The position numbers and the translations under genes were made by a program. This document shows positions 15,772-23,807 of a stretch of 64,000 nt of DNA, one piece after another. This DNA comes from Bacillota bacterium (GTDB lineage Bacteria; Bacillota; Negativicutes; Sporomusales; Sporomusaceae). Each line of letters starts with the position of its first letter. Within the stretch, counting starts at the first letter, position 1. The stretch lies in NCBI GenBank assembly GCA_023388195.1, contig JAEWGR010000092.1:9264-73263 (forward strand), in the 5' to 3' direction. The notes beneath the pieces are model-generated. The model saw only the letters and a program-made list of their open reading frames with translations, was not told where the DNA came from and did no database searches.

Positions 15772-16294
15772 TCTGCAGTTACAGGGGGCTATAGAAGCAT
15801 TGCTGTTCGCAAGCGGCCAGCCACTGCCGGCAGATAAAATTGGCGGAATATTACAGTTGCCGACAGACCAGGTTCATCTAGTGATGGCTGATATGCTGAA
15901 ACGGATGACTGCCGCTGAACGGGGTCTTATCATTGTTGAAGTGGCCGGTGGCTACCAGTTATGCACTAAACCTGTTTTTTTCGACATGATCAATAAATTG
16001 GCAGACACACAGGAAGCCCGTTTATCAACAGCCGCTTTGGAAACCCTGGCGATTGTGGCTTTTAAGCAACCGGTCACTAAACAGGAAATTGAAAGTATCC
16101 GCGGTGTAAGCTCCGACAGGGTGCTAACCACACTTTCAGACCGGATGCTCATTAAGGAAATCGGACGTAAGGAAGCAATTGGCCGGCCTATATTATACGG
16201 AACAACAACCGAGTTTCTTCAATGTTTTGGCTTAAAAAGTCTTGAGGACCTGCCGGCTATCGCTAACTTGCTGCCCGAAAGTCATTCAGAATAA
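15764..16294 (+). CDS. scpB: Segregation and condensation protein B
   Basis: Second accessory subunit of the condensin complex: two winged-helix domains, dimerising and binding ScpA. 176 residues. Signature stretches are AIEALLFASGQPL near the start, ALETLAIVAFKQPVTKQEIE and the C-terminal IGRPILYGTTTEFLQCFGL. AGGAGGG lies just before ATG 15764, inside the end of scpA. Confidence 0.95.
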   Translation: MSDLQLQGAIEALLFASGQPLPADKIGGILQLPTDQVHLVMADMLKRMTAAERGLIIVEVAGGYQLCTKPVFFDMINKLADTQEARLSTAALETLAIVAFKQPVTKQEIESIRGVSSDRVLTTLSDRMLIKEIGRKEAIGRPILYGTTTEFLQCFGLKSLEDLPAIANLLPESHSE

Positions 16295-16312
16295 GAAAAA
16301 CCGCTTTCGACG

Positions 16313-16437
16313 TCTTGCAGGCTGTGCGCAAGGCAGTTACTCCTGAAATACCAGGGGAATGCTTTTACTTTTGGCATGACCCCAAAGTAACAAAAAGTCT
16401 AGGCCCGAAGCCTCCAAAAGCTGAAAAGCCGGGCATT
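16313..16437 (+). repeat. Dispersed intergenic repeat, block B (second copy)
   Basis: Bases 16387-16432 are the exact reverse complement of 3385-3430; weaker similarity extends to 16313. The sequence just after it (CCGCAGTTTATCAGG, from 16451) recurs at 26889. Non-coding. Confidence 0.8.
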
Positions 16438-16492
16438 GCATATTGATTCTCCGCAGTTTATCAGGGCTTTTGGCCCCTCATTCTGATACCGT

Positions 16493-16521
16493 AAAAAAGA
16501 CAGTCACAGACTGTCTTTTTT
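16493..16521 (+). terminator. Intrinsic terminator after scpB
   Basis: GACAGTC-ACA-GACTGTC stem extended by A/T pairs (AAAAAA / TTTTTT). Confidence 0.8.
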
Positions 16522-16588
16522 ATTTGCAGACTGTATGATTGACTGGAAAAGTACATACATTAATAAGATCAGGTAAAGGGGTGACAGC

Positions 16589-17269
16589 ATGGCTAACTGG
16601 CTGATGGTGATCGCAGCAGGTATTATTTTACTATTCATGCTCTCAAGGATACAGGTGTATATTGAGCTTTCTATTTGCCGTCACAATGCTGACGATCATT
16701 TGGCAATTACCCTGCATGCCCTGAAACCCTTATTTGTCTATACACTTAAGATTCCGGTAATTGAAATTGTACAGGTTAATTCGTTACCCTGGATTACCTC
16801 GAAAATTAAGGCACCTGAGGGTGGAACCGAGACATATGTTGCCCGTGAACAGCGTTTTGTCAAAACAATGGGCGAAATTTTTCTCAAAAAACCCCGGAAA
16901 TTCCGCAAACTGATGCGGGGGGTTCAACGGTATCTTCGCGCCTATCGTTATTATATTAACAATCTGGTCTCGTCCATACACTGCCAGAGAATGGATTGCA
17001 GACTTGTATACGGGTTTGATGATGCCGCCCTGACCGGCTTCATGATGGGGGTGTTCGGGGCAGCCCAGGGGTTCCTGCTCACCTCGCTTAACAACCGCCT
17101 GCAGCTTGACGCTAAACCTGATATTAAGGTTATACCGGTATATAACCGGCCTCATTTTCAACTGGATTTCAAGTGTATATTAAGAATAAGACTTGGCAAA
17201 GTTATTACTGCAACTATGGCAACTTTAACAACTTCATTGTATAAGAAGGAGGCGACTCGCAGTGGCTGA
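16589..17269 (+). CDS. DUF2953 (YtfI-like) membrane-anchored protein
   Basis: 226 residues with an N-terminal membrane segment (LMVIAAGIILLFMLSRI) and a soluble part whose end carries the DUF2953 features RLVYGFDDAALTGFMMGVFG and a proline-rich IPVYNRPHFQLDF. Function unknown. In Bacillus the homologue ytfI sits next to ytfJ (gerW), and the same pair is seen here with an 8-bp overlap. AGGGGTGA precedes the ATG. A CATACATT at 16554-16561 resembles a sigma-E -10 element, but the -35 is weak, so timing is uncertain. Confidence 0.85.
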   Translation: MANWLMVIAAGIILLFMLSRIQVYIELSICRHNADDHLAITLHALKPLFVYTLKIPVIEIVQVNSLPWITSKIKAPEGGTETYVAREQRFVKTMGEIFLKKPRKFRKLMRGVQRYLRAYRYYINNLVSSIHCQRMDCRLVYGFDDAALTGFMMGVFGAAQGFLLTSLNNRLQLDAKPDIKVIPVYNRPHFQLDFKCILRIRLGKVITATMATLTTSLYKKEATRSG

Positions 17270-17711
17270 GCATCCAATACAAGGCTTGATGAAAACCGCT
17301 ATGGAGAGTATTAAAGGTATGGTCGATGTTAACACTATTGTCGGCGATGCTGTCGAGACTCCGGATGGAACAGTAATTGTTCCTATTTCACGGGTAACGT
17401 TCGGTTTTGCGGCTGGTGGCGGTGACTATGAGGCAGAAGAAACAACAACTGCCCAGAGCCACCCCTTTGGTGGTGCCAGCGGCGCCGGTATTAGTGTGAA
17501 ACCTGTTGGCTTTTTGGTATGTTCGCCAACAAACGGGGTACGGTTTATGTCTGTCGAGAGTAACCTTTTTTATGACCGTCTTATCGATATGGTACCACAA
17601 GTTATGAACAAGCTGGAAGGCATGTTCGGCGGCGACAAAGAGGATGAACTTGATCAGCTGGCCGAGACTGCTGAAACTCAGGCTACACATCAATCCTCCA
17701 CTCACCTGTAG
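17262..17711 (+). CDS. gerW: Sporulation protein GerW (YtfJ family)
   Basis: 149 residues. GerW is a spore protein needed for efficient germination of some Bacillus spores; its molecular role is unknown. The family core is visible: TIVGDAVETPDGTVIVPISR, VTFGFAAGGGDY, FGGASGAGISVKPVGFLV. The C-terminal 25 residues are acidic and Gln/Thr-rich. GTG start 17262 with AGGAGG at 17247-17252, inside the end of the DUF2953 gene. Confidence 0.94.
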   Translation: MAEHPIQGLMKTAMESIKGMVDVNTIVGDAVETPDGTVIVPISRVTFGFAAGGGDYEAEETTTAQSHPFGGASGAGISVKPVGFLVCSPTNGVRFMSVESNLFYDRLIDMVPQVMNKLEGMFGGDKEDELDQLAETAETQATHQSSTHL

Positions 17712-17726
17712 AAAATAAAGAATGTT

Positions 17727-17756
17727 AAAAACCCACACATGGCTGTGTGGGTTTTT
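17727..17756 (+). terminator. Intrinsic terminator of gerW (probably bidirectional)
   Basis: A perfect stem AAAAACCCACACA / TGTGTGGGTTTTT with a TGGC loop. The A/T ends also give a T-tract on the - strand for the gene at 17780. Confidence 0.9.
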
Positions 17757-17779
17757 GCATATACCTTTAAAGATATAAT

Positions 17780-17971
17780 CTATTGAGCCAGGTCATCCAG
17801 TTTATTTTTAATCTGTGTAGAATGCAAGGCTTCAGCCTCAGCAAAATGCTTAAACATTTTTGATACTTCCTTGTCATTAACGCGGTCAGCAAATGTTTGA
17901 TAATCGCGTACCAGTTCCTGCTTTTGGGTCAGAGTTGTACGCAAAGCTGTCTTGATATCAAGTGTTTCCAT
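17780..17971 (-). CDS. Small helical protein, ferritin-like in pattern
   Basis: 63 residues, fully helical by appearance (METLDIKTALRTTLTQKQEL then DYQTFADRV, VSKMFKHFAEAEALHSTQ). The E..E..H spacing recalls rubrerythrin/ferritin-like small proteins, but the four-helix fold cannot be complete at this length. GGAGGTG lies 9 nt before ATG 17971; the longer in-frame extension to 18067 has no ribosome site. It lies between gerW and dacB on the opposite strand. Confidence 0.65.
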   Translation of the reverse strand: METLDIKTALRTTLTQKQELVRDYQTFADRVNDKEVSKMFKHFAEAEALHSTQIKNKLDDLAQ

Positions 17972-18158
17972 GATCATATACACCTCCTTGATTTTGATAG
18001 TATTATCCCCGGCTACTGAAAAATAATGCTCGTACCTTGCCTTGATTAAAACTTCGTTTATAATCATTGGATAAATTTGGAATATATATAATTTTGACCT
18101 TAGCAGGATTTAATTATATAATAATCTTTGGTTTATCCTAACAGAAAGGATTGGATTA

Positions 18159-19307
18159 ATGGGACAACTAGCTAATCTTGGGAGATTGTTATTGATGTGT
18201 CTGGTACTTTTACCCACAAACAGCATGGCATCCGAAACCCGGCCGGAAGTAACAGCAAAGTCGGCCATTGTAATGGAAGTATCTACGGGAAAAGTGCTGT
18301 ATGGAAAAGAAGCAACAGAGCGGCGTTATCCGGCCAGTACGACCAAGATTATGACACTGATTACCGCGCTTGAATACGGCAAACTGGACGATGTGGTTAC
18401 TGCCAGCGAGAATGCGGCCAGCACCGAAGGCTCGTCACTATGGCTCGCCCGGGGTGAACAGCTTAAAATGCAGGATATGCTCTATGGCATAATGCTGGTT
18501 TCCGGTAATGATGCCACAGTAGCAGTAGCTGAGCATATCTCAGGCTCTGTAGAAAAGTTTGCCAGACTGATGACAGATAAGGCTCACGCCATTGGCGCTG
18601 TAAACAGTAATTTTATCAATACCAGCGGCTTACCAAATGAAAATCATTATTCTACGGCCTACGACCTGGCCAAAATTACCGCCTATGGGTATAAAAACCC
18701 GCTGTTTGCCCAGATTGTTGCTACCCAGCACAAAGTGGTTCCCTGGCCCGGCAAAGACCATGACCGGGATTTGTACAATGAAAACAAAATGTTATGGTTG
18801 TATGAGGGTGGGAACGGAGTTAAGACAGGGTACACGGATGCGGCCGGCCGCTGTTTAGTTTCAGCAGCGAAACGGAATGGAATTCAATTGGTTGTCGTAG
18901 TATTAGACAGCGACCATATGTGGGATGATTCCATTGCCCTGCTGGATTATGGCTTTACCCAGCTTAAACAGGTGCCTGTAATTAATCAGGGTGATATTTT
19001 AAAGACCGTCAGAATAAATGAAGGTAAAACAGGTAATGTCAAGCTGCTGGCAACAAATGATATTTCTATCCCTATGGCAGATAATGAACATGACAAATTC
19101 TCTACAGTAATCGATGCCCCGAATAAATTAAACGCCCCTGTGACTTCAGGGCAAAAATTAGGAACAGTAAGAGTCATGTATAATGATATAGAAGTTGCCA
19201 GCAGTGACCTGGTAGCTGACCGGTCAGTAGAAAAAAAATCTTTTTTCGGACTGTTGTGGGGTTCAGTCTGGGGGTTTCTGAGTCTGGTATTTCGTAATTC
19301 AGCCTAA
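18159..19307 (+). CDS. dacB: D-alanyl-D-alanine carboxypeptidase DacB
   Basis: 382 residues. A signal peptide (GRLLLMCLVLLPTNSMA) precedes the S11 peptidase motifs STTK (in PASTTKIMT), SGN (in LVSGNDATV) and KTG (in GVKTGYTDAAG), then a PBP5-type beta domain and a C-terminal amphipathic/hydrophobic anchor (FGLLWGSVWGFLSLVF). It is followed by spmA and spmB; the dacB-spmA-spmB order is that of the B. subtilis sporulation operon in which DacB sets cortex cross-linking. It is therefore named dacB, distinct from dacF at 3780. Confidence 0.92.
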   Translation: MGQLANLGRLLLMCLVLLPTNSMASETRPEVTAKSAIVMEVSTGKVLYGKEATERRYPASTTKIMTLITALEYGKLDDVVTASENAASTEGSSLWLARGEQLKMQDMLYGIMLVSGNDATVAVAEHISGSVEKFARLMTDKAHAIGAVNSNFINTSGLPNENHYSTAYDLAKITAYGYKNPLFAQIVATQHKVVPWPGKDHDRDLYNENKMLWLYEGGNGVKTGYTDAAGRCLVSAAKRNGIQLVVVVLDSDHMWDDSIALLDYGFTQLKQVPVINQGDILKTVRINEGKTGNVKLLATNDISIPMADNEHDKFSTVIDAPNKLNAPVTSGQKLGTVRVMYNDIEVASSDLVADRSVEKKSFFGLLWGSVWGFLSLVFRNSA

Positions 19308-19443
19308 AAACTTCCTTGCATTCTTTTACCCCAGAAAGGGAACCAGCGTATTCTGCGGGCATTCTGAAGGACTTGGCACACGTCAAGTTTTATTAAGCGT
19401 TCTAGCTCAATAAAATCTTTCATACCATCATAATGGGTGATAG

Positions 19444-20028
19444 ATGATGATTAACGTAATCTGGTTGCTGCTTATGGCGAGCGGAATCATTTATGCCGGC
19501 CTGCATGGACGGATTGAGGTTGTCACATTAAGTGCCATCAGCGCCGCCAAAAGCGCGGTAGAATTAACGATTAATCTAATTGGTGTTATGTGTCTGTGGC
19601 TGGGAATTATGAAAATTGCCGAGTTATCAGGCCTTATCCGGGTTCTTGCCTACATATTAACGCCGATCATAGGTTTTCTATTTCCCAGTGTACCCCGGAA
19701 TCATCCGGCTATGGGCGCAATTATCATGACCATCAGCGCCAATATGCTGGGACTCGGCAATGCGGTAACGCCGCTGGGAATTAAAGCCATGCAGGAACTG
19801 CAAACCCTCAACCCGAAAAAAGATACGGCAACTCCGGCCATGTGCACGTTGCTGGCTTTATGTACAACCGGATTTACCCTTGTTCCGGCAACGATTATCG
19901 CGTTACGGTCAGCAGCCGGTTCAGTCAATCCCACTGAAATCGTCGGCCCAACCCTTGTTGTAAGCCTTGTCGCCACAATTTTTGTTCTTGTTGTCGACAG
20001 ACTCTGCCGGGCAGTATGGAAACGGTAA
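19444..20028 (+). CDS. spmA: Spore maturation protein A
   Basis: A 194-residue membrane protein with Gate-domain topology (nucleoside-recognition family). Motifs: IKSAVEL-like SAAKSAVELTINLIGVMCLW, then PAMGAIIMTISANMLGLGNA and TLLALCTTGFTLVPATIIAL. With SpmB it is required for spore-core dehydration in Bacillus. ATG 19444 or the adjacent ATG 19447 (better spaced from GGGTGAT) is the start. A 136-bp gap with a degenerate copy of the GGCACAAGCCAAGTCTT repeat separates it from dacB. Confidence 0.95.
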   Translation: MMINVIWLLLMASGIIYAGLHGRIEVVTLSAISAAKSAVELTINLIGVMCLWLGIMKIAELSGLIRVLAYILTPIIGFLFPSVPRNHPAMGAIIMTISANMLGLGNAVTPLGIKAMQELQTLNPKKDTATPAMCTLLALCTTGFTLVPATIIALRSAAGSVNPTEIVGPTLVVSLVATIFVLVVDRLCRAVWKR

Positions 20029-20043
20029 CAAGGGGGGAGTCAC

Positions 20044-20583
20044 GTGCTGCTTGAATTATGCGAACAGCTGTCAGTCTGGGCTATTCCAGCCATACTGCTG
20101 ATTGTCCCGGTTATTGGCTATTTACGGAAAGTTAAAGTATATGAGGCTTTTATCGAAGGTGCAGGCGAGGGCTTTCATACCGCAATCCGCATCCTGCCAT
20201 GTCTTGTGGCCATGCTGATTGCGATTAGTATCTTCCGGGCATCGGGGGCAATGGATGCCTGCGTAGCCTGGATGAAGCCGCTCTTAAGCGCTCTGGGGGT
20301 ACCATCGGACCTGGTCCCACTGGCCATTATGCGGCCCTTGTCAGGGAGCGGTTCACTGGGGCTGGCCACTGAATTACTGAATACCTATGGACCGGATTCG
20401 CTGATTGGACAGATTGCTTCTACAGTACTAGCCAGCACGGATACAACCTTTTATGTACTTACCGTTTATTTTGGCGCTGTGGGACTCAGTAATCCACGCT
20501 ATGCCGTATTGGTTGGCTTGTCCGGCGATATCGCCAGTTTCCTGGCTTCTGTCTATATTTGTAAACTTCTGTTTGCCCCTTAA
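20044..20583 (+). CDS. spmB: Spore maturation protein B
   Basis: The partner of SpmA, 179 residues, also Gate-domain membrane protein. Characteristic: EGFHTAIRILPCLVAMLIAI, MRPLSGSGSLGLATELL and STDTTFYVLTVYFGAVGL. GTG start 20044 behind AAGGGGGGAG, 15 bp after spmA. Its stop codon lies within a terminator hairpin, which closes the operon. Confidence 0.95.
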   Translation: MLLELCEQLSVWAIPAILLIVPVIGYLRKVKVYEAFIEGAGEGFHTAIRILPCLVAMLIAISIFRASGAMDACVAWMKPLLSALGVPSDLVPLAIMRPLSGSGSLGLATELLNTYGPDSLIGQIASTVLASTDTTFYVLTVYFGAVGLSNPRYAVLVGLSGDIASFLASVYICKLLFAP

Positions 20584-20611
20584 CTGGTAACAAAATTGTT
20601 ACCAGTTTTTT
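20582..20611 (+). terminator. Intrinsic terminator of spmA-spmB
   Basis: Perfect 11-bp stem AACTGGTAACA / TGTTACCAGTT, AAAT loop, TTTT after it; overlaps the spmB stop. Confidence 0.9.
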
Positions 20612-20692
20612 CTTTGCCCCCACCAGTGGCAGATAGTAAGTACCCGAATACACTGTAATGTGATGTAAAGCAGGGAATTGGAGGGGTAGTCC

Positions 20693-21973
20693 ATGATTAA
20701 TGTGGTAGTGGTTGGCGGTGGCTGGGCAGGCTGTGCAGCAGCCCTGGCGGCGGCTAAAGCCGGGGCACAGGTGGTGTTGCTGGAGCGCACCGACTTATTG
20801 CTGGGAACCGGTCTGGTTGGCGGCATATTTCGCAATAACGGCCGGTTTACAGCGGCTGAAGAAGCCATTGCTATGGGTGGCGGGGACTTATTCGTAGCTA
20901 TGGATGCTAATAGCAGACACCGGGGCATACATTTTCCTGGACATAGTCATGCTTCCTTTTATGATGTAACTACGATGGAGCCTTTGGTAAAAAAGATACT
21001 GCAGAACTATGGTATAGAAGTCAAAACCAGAACAAGGGTATCAAATGTAGTTAAATATCGTAAAAAAATCCAATACCTTGTAAATGATAAAGATGAAATA
21101 ATTCAAGGTGATGCTTTTGTCGATACTACCGGTACTTCCGGACCAATGGGCAACTGTTTAAAATACGGCAATGGCTGTGCCATGTGTATTCTCCGCTGCC
21201 CGACTTTTGGACCACGGGTGAGCATTACAGCTAAAGCCGATATAAAAGAAATTATGGGGAAAAAGGCTGACGGCAGTTACGGGGCCATGAGCGGCTCCTG
21301 CAAAATAAATAAAGATTCACTGCGGCCGGAACTTAAAGATCAGCTCGAAAAAGAGGGTATGGTTGTTATTCCCTTACCGGAAAATCTGAAAAAAACCGGT
21401 ATGCTTGGTAAAAAGGCCTGTTCCCAATATGCCATTGCTGATTATGCCGAAAATATTGTACTTATTGATACCGGCCATGCCAAACTAATGACGCCGTTCT
21501 TCCCCCTCGATTCATTAAGAACAATCCCCGGGTTGGAACGGGCCCGCTATGAAGACCCCTATTCCGGCGGGGTGGGGAATTCCATCCGGTATTTGGGAAT
21601 GGCCCCCTGTAGTCACTCGCTAAAAGTAGACGGAATCGATAACTTATTCTGTGCCGGAGAAAAAGCAGGCATTATGGTTGGTCATACTGAGGCGGTGGTC
21701 ACCGGCTTATTGGGAGGGCATAATGCAGTACGGTGCTGCCTCGATATGCAGTATTTGGAATTGCCGACCGAACTGGCGGTGGGTGATTTCATTGCCTTTA
21801 TTCATGAACAAATGACTACGGAAGAGGGGCTCAGACTCAGATATACATTTTCAGGCTCGGTTTATTTTGAGCGCATGAAAAAGCTGGGACTGTATTCTTC
21901 GCAGCGGGCAGAAATTAATGACCGCGTAACCAAAACCAATTTAACAGATATCTATAATACCTGCCTGGTATAG
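20693..21973 (+). CDS. FAD-dependent oxidoreductase (GidA-like fold) with a Cys cluster
   Basis: 426 residues. An N-terminal dinucleotide-binding motif VVGGGWAGCAAALAAAKAG and a second FAD contact FCAGEKAGIMVGHTEAVV near residue 320 place it in the GidA/FAD-oxidoreductase superfamily. In the middle, NCLKYGNGCAMCILRCP (about residues 157-173) has four Cys, the last three spaced as C-x2-C-x3-CP, like a ferredoxin half-site. Substrate unknown. GGAGGGG precedes ATG 20693. The stop is 11 bp before an electron-transfer-type partner gene, so the two probably form a two-subunit enzyme. TrmFO/MnmG are excluded by length and order of motifs. Confidence 0.8.
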   Translation: MINVVVVGGGWAGCAAALAAAKAGAQVVLLERTDLLLGTGLVGGIFRNNGRFTAAEEAIAMGGGDLFVAMDANSRHRGIHFPGHSHASFYDVTTMEPLVKKILQNYGIEVKTRTRVSNVVKYRKKIQYLVNDKDEIIQGDAFVDTTGTSGPMGNCLKYGNGCAMCILRCPTFGPRVSITAKADIKEIMGKKADGSYGAMSGSCKINKDSLRPELKDQLEKEGMVVIPLPENLKKTGMLGKKACSQYAIADYAENIVLIDTGHAKLMTPFFPLDSLRTIPGLERARYEDPYSGGVGNSIRYLGMAPCSHSLKVDGIDNLFCAGEKAGIMVGHTEAVVTGLLGGHNAVRCCLDMQYLELPTELAVGDFIAFIHEQMTTEEGLRLRYTFSGSVYFERMKKLGLYSSQRAEINDRVTKTNLTDIYNTCLV

Positions 21974-21984
21974 GAGGTGTGAAT

Positions 21985-22968
21985 ATGGTAAACAAACTCC
22001 TGATGAGCTGTATAGATATTAACTCACCGTATTGTCCGTGCCTGCTTGCTCAGACTAACCACTGTACATTTTGCAGTCATTTAAAAGGTGAACCTGTATG
22101 TGACTGCAACTGGAGCGGAGTGTGCATACTATACGAAAAGCAATGGCAGCAAAAAAAGTCAAGCTGGACCAATGAAGCCGACAGCCCGGTCCGGCTGGAG
22201 TCAGATACAGAATTTATCATCAAGCAGAAAATTGCTGAGCATACATACCTGTTAGAAATTGAGGTGTTGCCGGCGCTGGCCCAAACGCTTGACAAATGCG
22301 GTTCTTTTATATTTATGCGCCGGCCTTCAGACCAGCAATTTTATCATTTTCCGGTTGGTGTCATGAAGGTTGACGGGAATAATATCCAGGTAGTTGTTGA
22401 ATGTGTGGGACCCAAATCTTCACGATTATTTACTGACGGCAACAAGCAGGTTTTGGTTCGGGGTCCATATTTTAACGGTATTTTTGGTCAGCCCTGGATT
22501 GACAATGTAGATAATGGTAAAATATTATTAATAGCTGGGGGGATGGGGCAGCCGCCGGCCGTCCCGGTAGCACGGAAGCTGATTAAAAACGGCAACAGTG
22601 TTACGGCTATTTTAGCACCTGGCAAGATCGGCACCGTATTTATTGCCGCTGAACTGGCCGCACTTGGTATTCAGATTCAGGAAGTCGCATCCATGCGTCA
22701 GTTTGGGATGCATGCCCTGGCTGAAATTTTAGCAGACCGGGAAGTGTGTCCTGAGTTAATCGTGAGTGCCGGTCCTGACAGTCAGCATTACGGCATTATA
22801 GCGGCTATGCAGGCCGCCGGAGTAAATCTGCCCATGGCCGCGACCAATAATACCACCATGTGCTGTGGTGAAGGCGTCTGCGGCAGTTGTGAACGGCTGA
22901 CCAGAACCAATAGCCGGGTTCGTACCTGTAAGGTGCAGACAGATTTTAATCAATTTATCCAGGAATAA
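21985..22968 (+). CDS. Ferredoxin-reductase-like electron-transfer subunit (PyrK/SudB-like)
   Basis: 327 residues. An unusual Cys-rich N-terminus holds Cys in CIDINSPYCPC, HCTFC and CDCNWSGVC. The middle is a ferredoxin-NADP-reductase fold: FPVGVMKVDGN, RGPYFNGIFG and the nucleotide motif LLIAGGMGQPPAVP. The end has the [2Fe-2S] signature CCGEGVCGSCERL followed by a further Cys (VRTCK), as in PyrK. ATG 21985 is chosen (AGGAGGT at 21972-21978, 6 nt away) over GTG 21979. No pyrD lies nearby, so dihydroorotate oxidation is unlikely. It probably passes electrons between NAD(P)H and the preceding flavoprotein. Confidence 0.82.
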   Translation: MVNKLLMSCIDINSPYCPCLLAQTNHCTFCSHLKGEPVCDCNWSGVCILYEKQWQQKKSSWTNEADSPVRLESDTEFIIKQKIAEHTYLLEIEVLPALAQTLDKCGSFIFMRRPSDQQFYHFPVGVMKVDGNNIQVVVECVGPKSSRLFTDGNKQVLVRGPYFNGIFGQPWIDNVDNGKILLIAGGMGQPPAVPVARKLIKNGNSVTAILAPGKIGTVFIAAELAALGIQIQEVASMRQFGMHALAEILADREVCPELIVSAGPDSQHYGIIAAMQAAGVNLPMAATNNTTMCCGEGVCGSCERLTRTNSRVRTCKVQTDFNQFIQE

Positions 22969-22995
22969 TTATGCAGGAAAGTAGGAATCAATTCT

Positions 22996-23730
22996 ATGCT
23001 GGAACGTTTGCAGAAAGTAATTGCCCACGCCGGAATCGCTTCACGGCGGGATGCGGAAGAAATCATTACCGCCGGCCGGGTTACAGTCAACGGCAAAGTG
23101 GTAACTGAACTGGGAACTAAGATCGAGCCCCGGCGGGACCGGGTTGCAATTGACGGTAAAATATTAAAAGCCGAAAAGTATGTGTATATTTTGCTTAATA
23201 AACCCAAAGGTGTGGTAACGACACTGGAAGACCCCCGGGGCCGTAAAACAGTGGCCGATATCGTTGCCAAAATCCCAGAACGTATTTATCCGGTCGGCCG
23301 GCTGGACTATAATACTGAGGGCTTGTTAATCATGACCAATGACGGCGATATTACCCATGCCTTAACCCACCCCAGTCATGAGATCGCCAAAACTTATCTG
23401 GCTAAGGTCGAAGGCTTCCCCCCGGAAGAAAAACTGGATAGACTGCGGGTTGGAATCAGACTGGAAGATGGGGTTACCGCCCCGGCTAAAATTAACATTG
23501 TAGACATTGACCGGGAGAAAGAGCTAACCACTCTGGAAATTATCATTTATGAAGGTAAAAACCGGCAGATCCGCCGGATGTGTGAAACAATCGGCCACCC
23601 TGTAAAAAATTTAAAGCGAATTCAATATGCCTTCTTAACGCTGGAAGGCCTTCGCCGGGGGCAGTACCGCCAGCTGCTGCCCCAGGAGGTAGAGGAACTT
23701 AAATTACTTGGCAAGAAAAAAAACAGCTAA
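22996..23730 (+). CDS. rluB: 23S rRNA pseudouridine synthase RluB
   Basis: 244 residues: an N-terminal S4 RNA-binding domain (LQKVIAHAGIASRRDAEE, AGRVTVNG) and the RsuA/RluB-type catalytic domain with YPVGRLDYNTEGLLIMTNDG, whose Asp is the catalytic residue, and KNRQIRRMCETIGHPV. Family members modify 23S rRNA (RluB, position 2605 in E. coli) or 16S rRNA (RsuA); RluB is preferred from the length and motif form. In Bacillus rluB also lies in the spmA-spmB region. Confidence 0.92.
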   Translation: MLERLQKVIAHAGIASRRDAEEIITAGRVTVNGKVVTELGTKIEPRRDRVAIDGKILKAEKYVYILLNKPKGVVTTLEDPRGRKTVADIVAKIPERIYPVGRLDYNTEGLLIMTNDGDITHALTHPSHEIAKTYLAKVEGFPPEEKLDRLRVGIRLEDGVTAPAKINIVDIDREKELTTLEIIIYEGKNRQIRRMCETIGHPVKNLKRIQYAFLTLEGLRRGQYRQLLPQEVEELKLLGKKKNS

Positions 23731-23737
23731 TTTTTTC

Positions 23738-23770
23738 ACCCTTATTTCAATGCTAAATAAGGGTTTTTTT
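23738..23770 (+). terminator. Intrinsic terminator of rluB
   Basis: Stem ACCCTTATTT / AAATAAGGGT with 7-nt loop and a T-tract to 23770. Confidence 0.88.
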
Positions 23771-23807
23771 CACTGCCCATAGTTTTTTGAAAGCGAGTGT
23801 GACCATT

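Noticed and set aside
18068..18158. Sigma-E promoter of dacB-spmA-spmB
   Set aside because: Several AT-rich -35-like strings exist, but no correctly spaced CATACAMT-like -10 was found.
21985..22968. PyrK, dihydroorotate dehydrogenase electron-transfer subunit
   Set aside because: No pyrD or other pyr gene is nearby, and the Cys-rich N-terminus is not part of PyrK.
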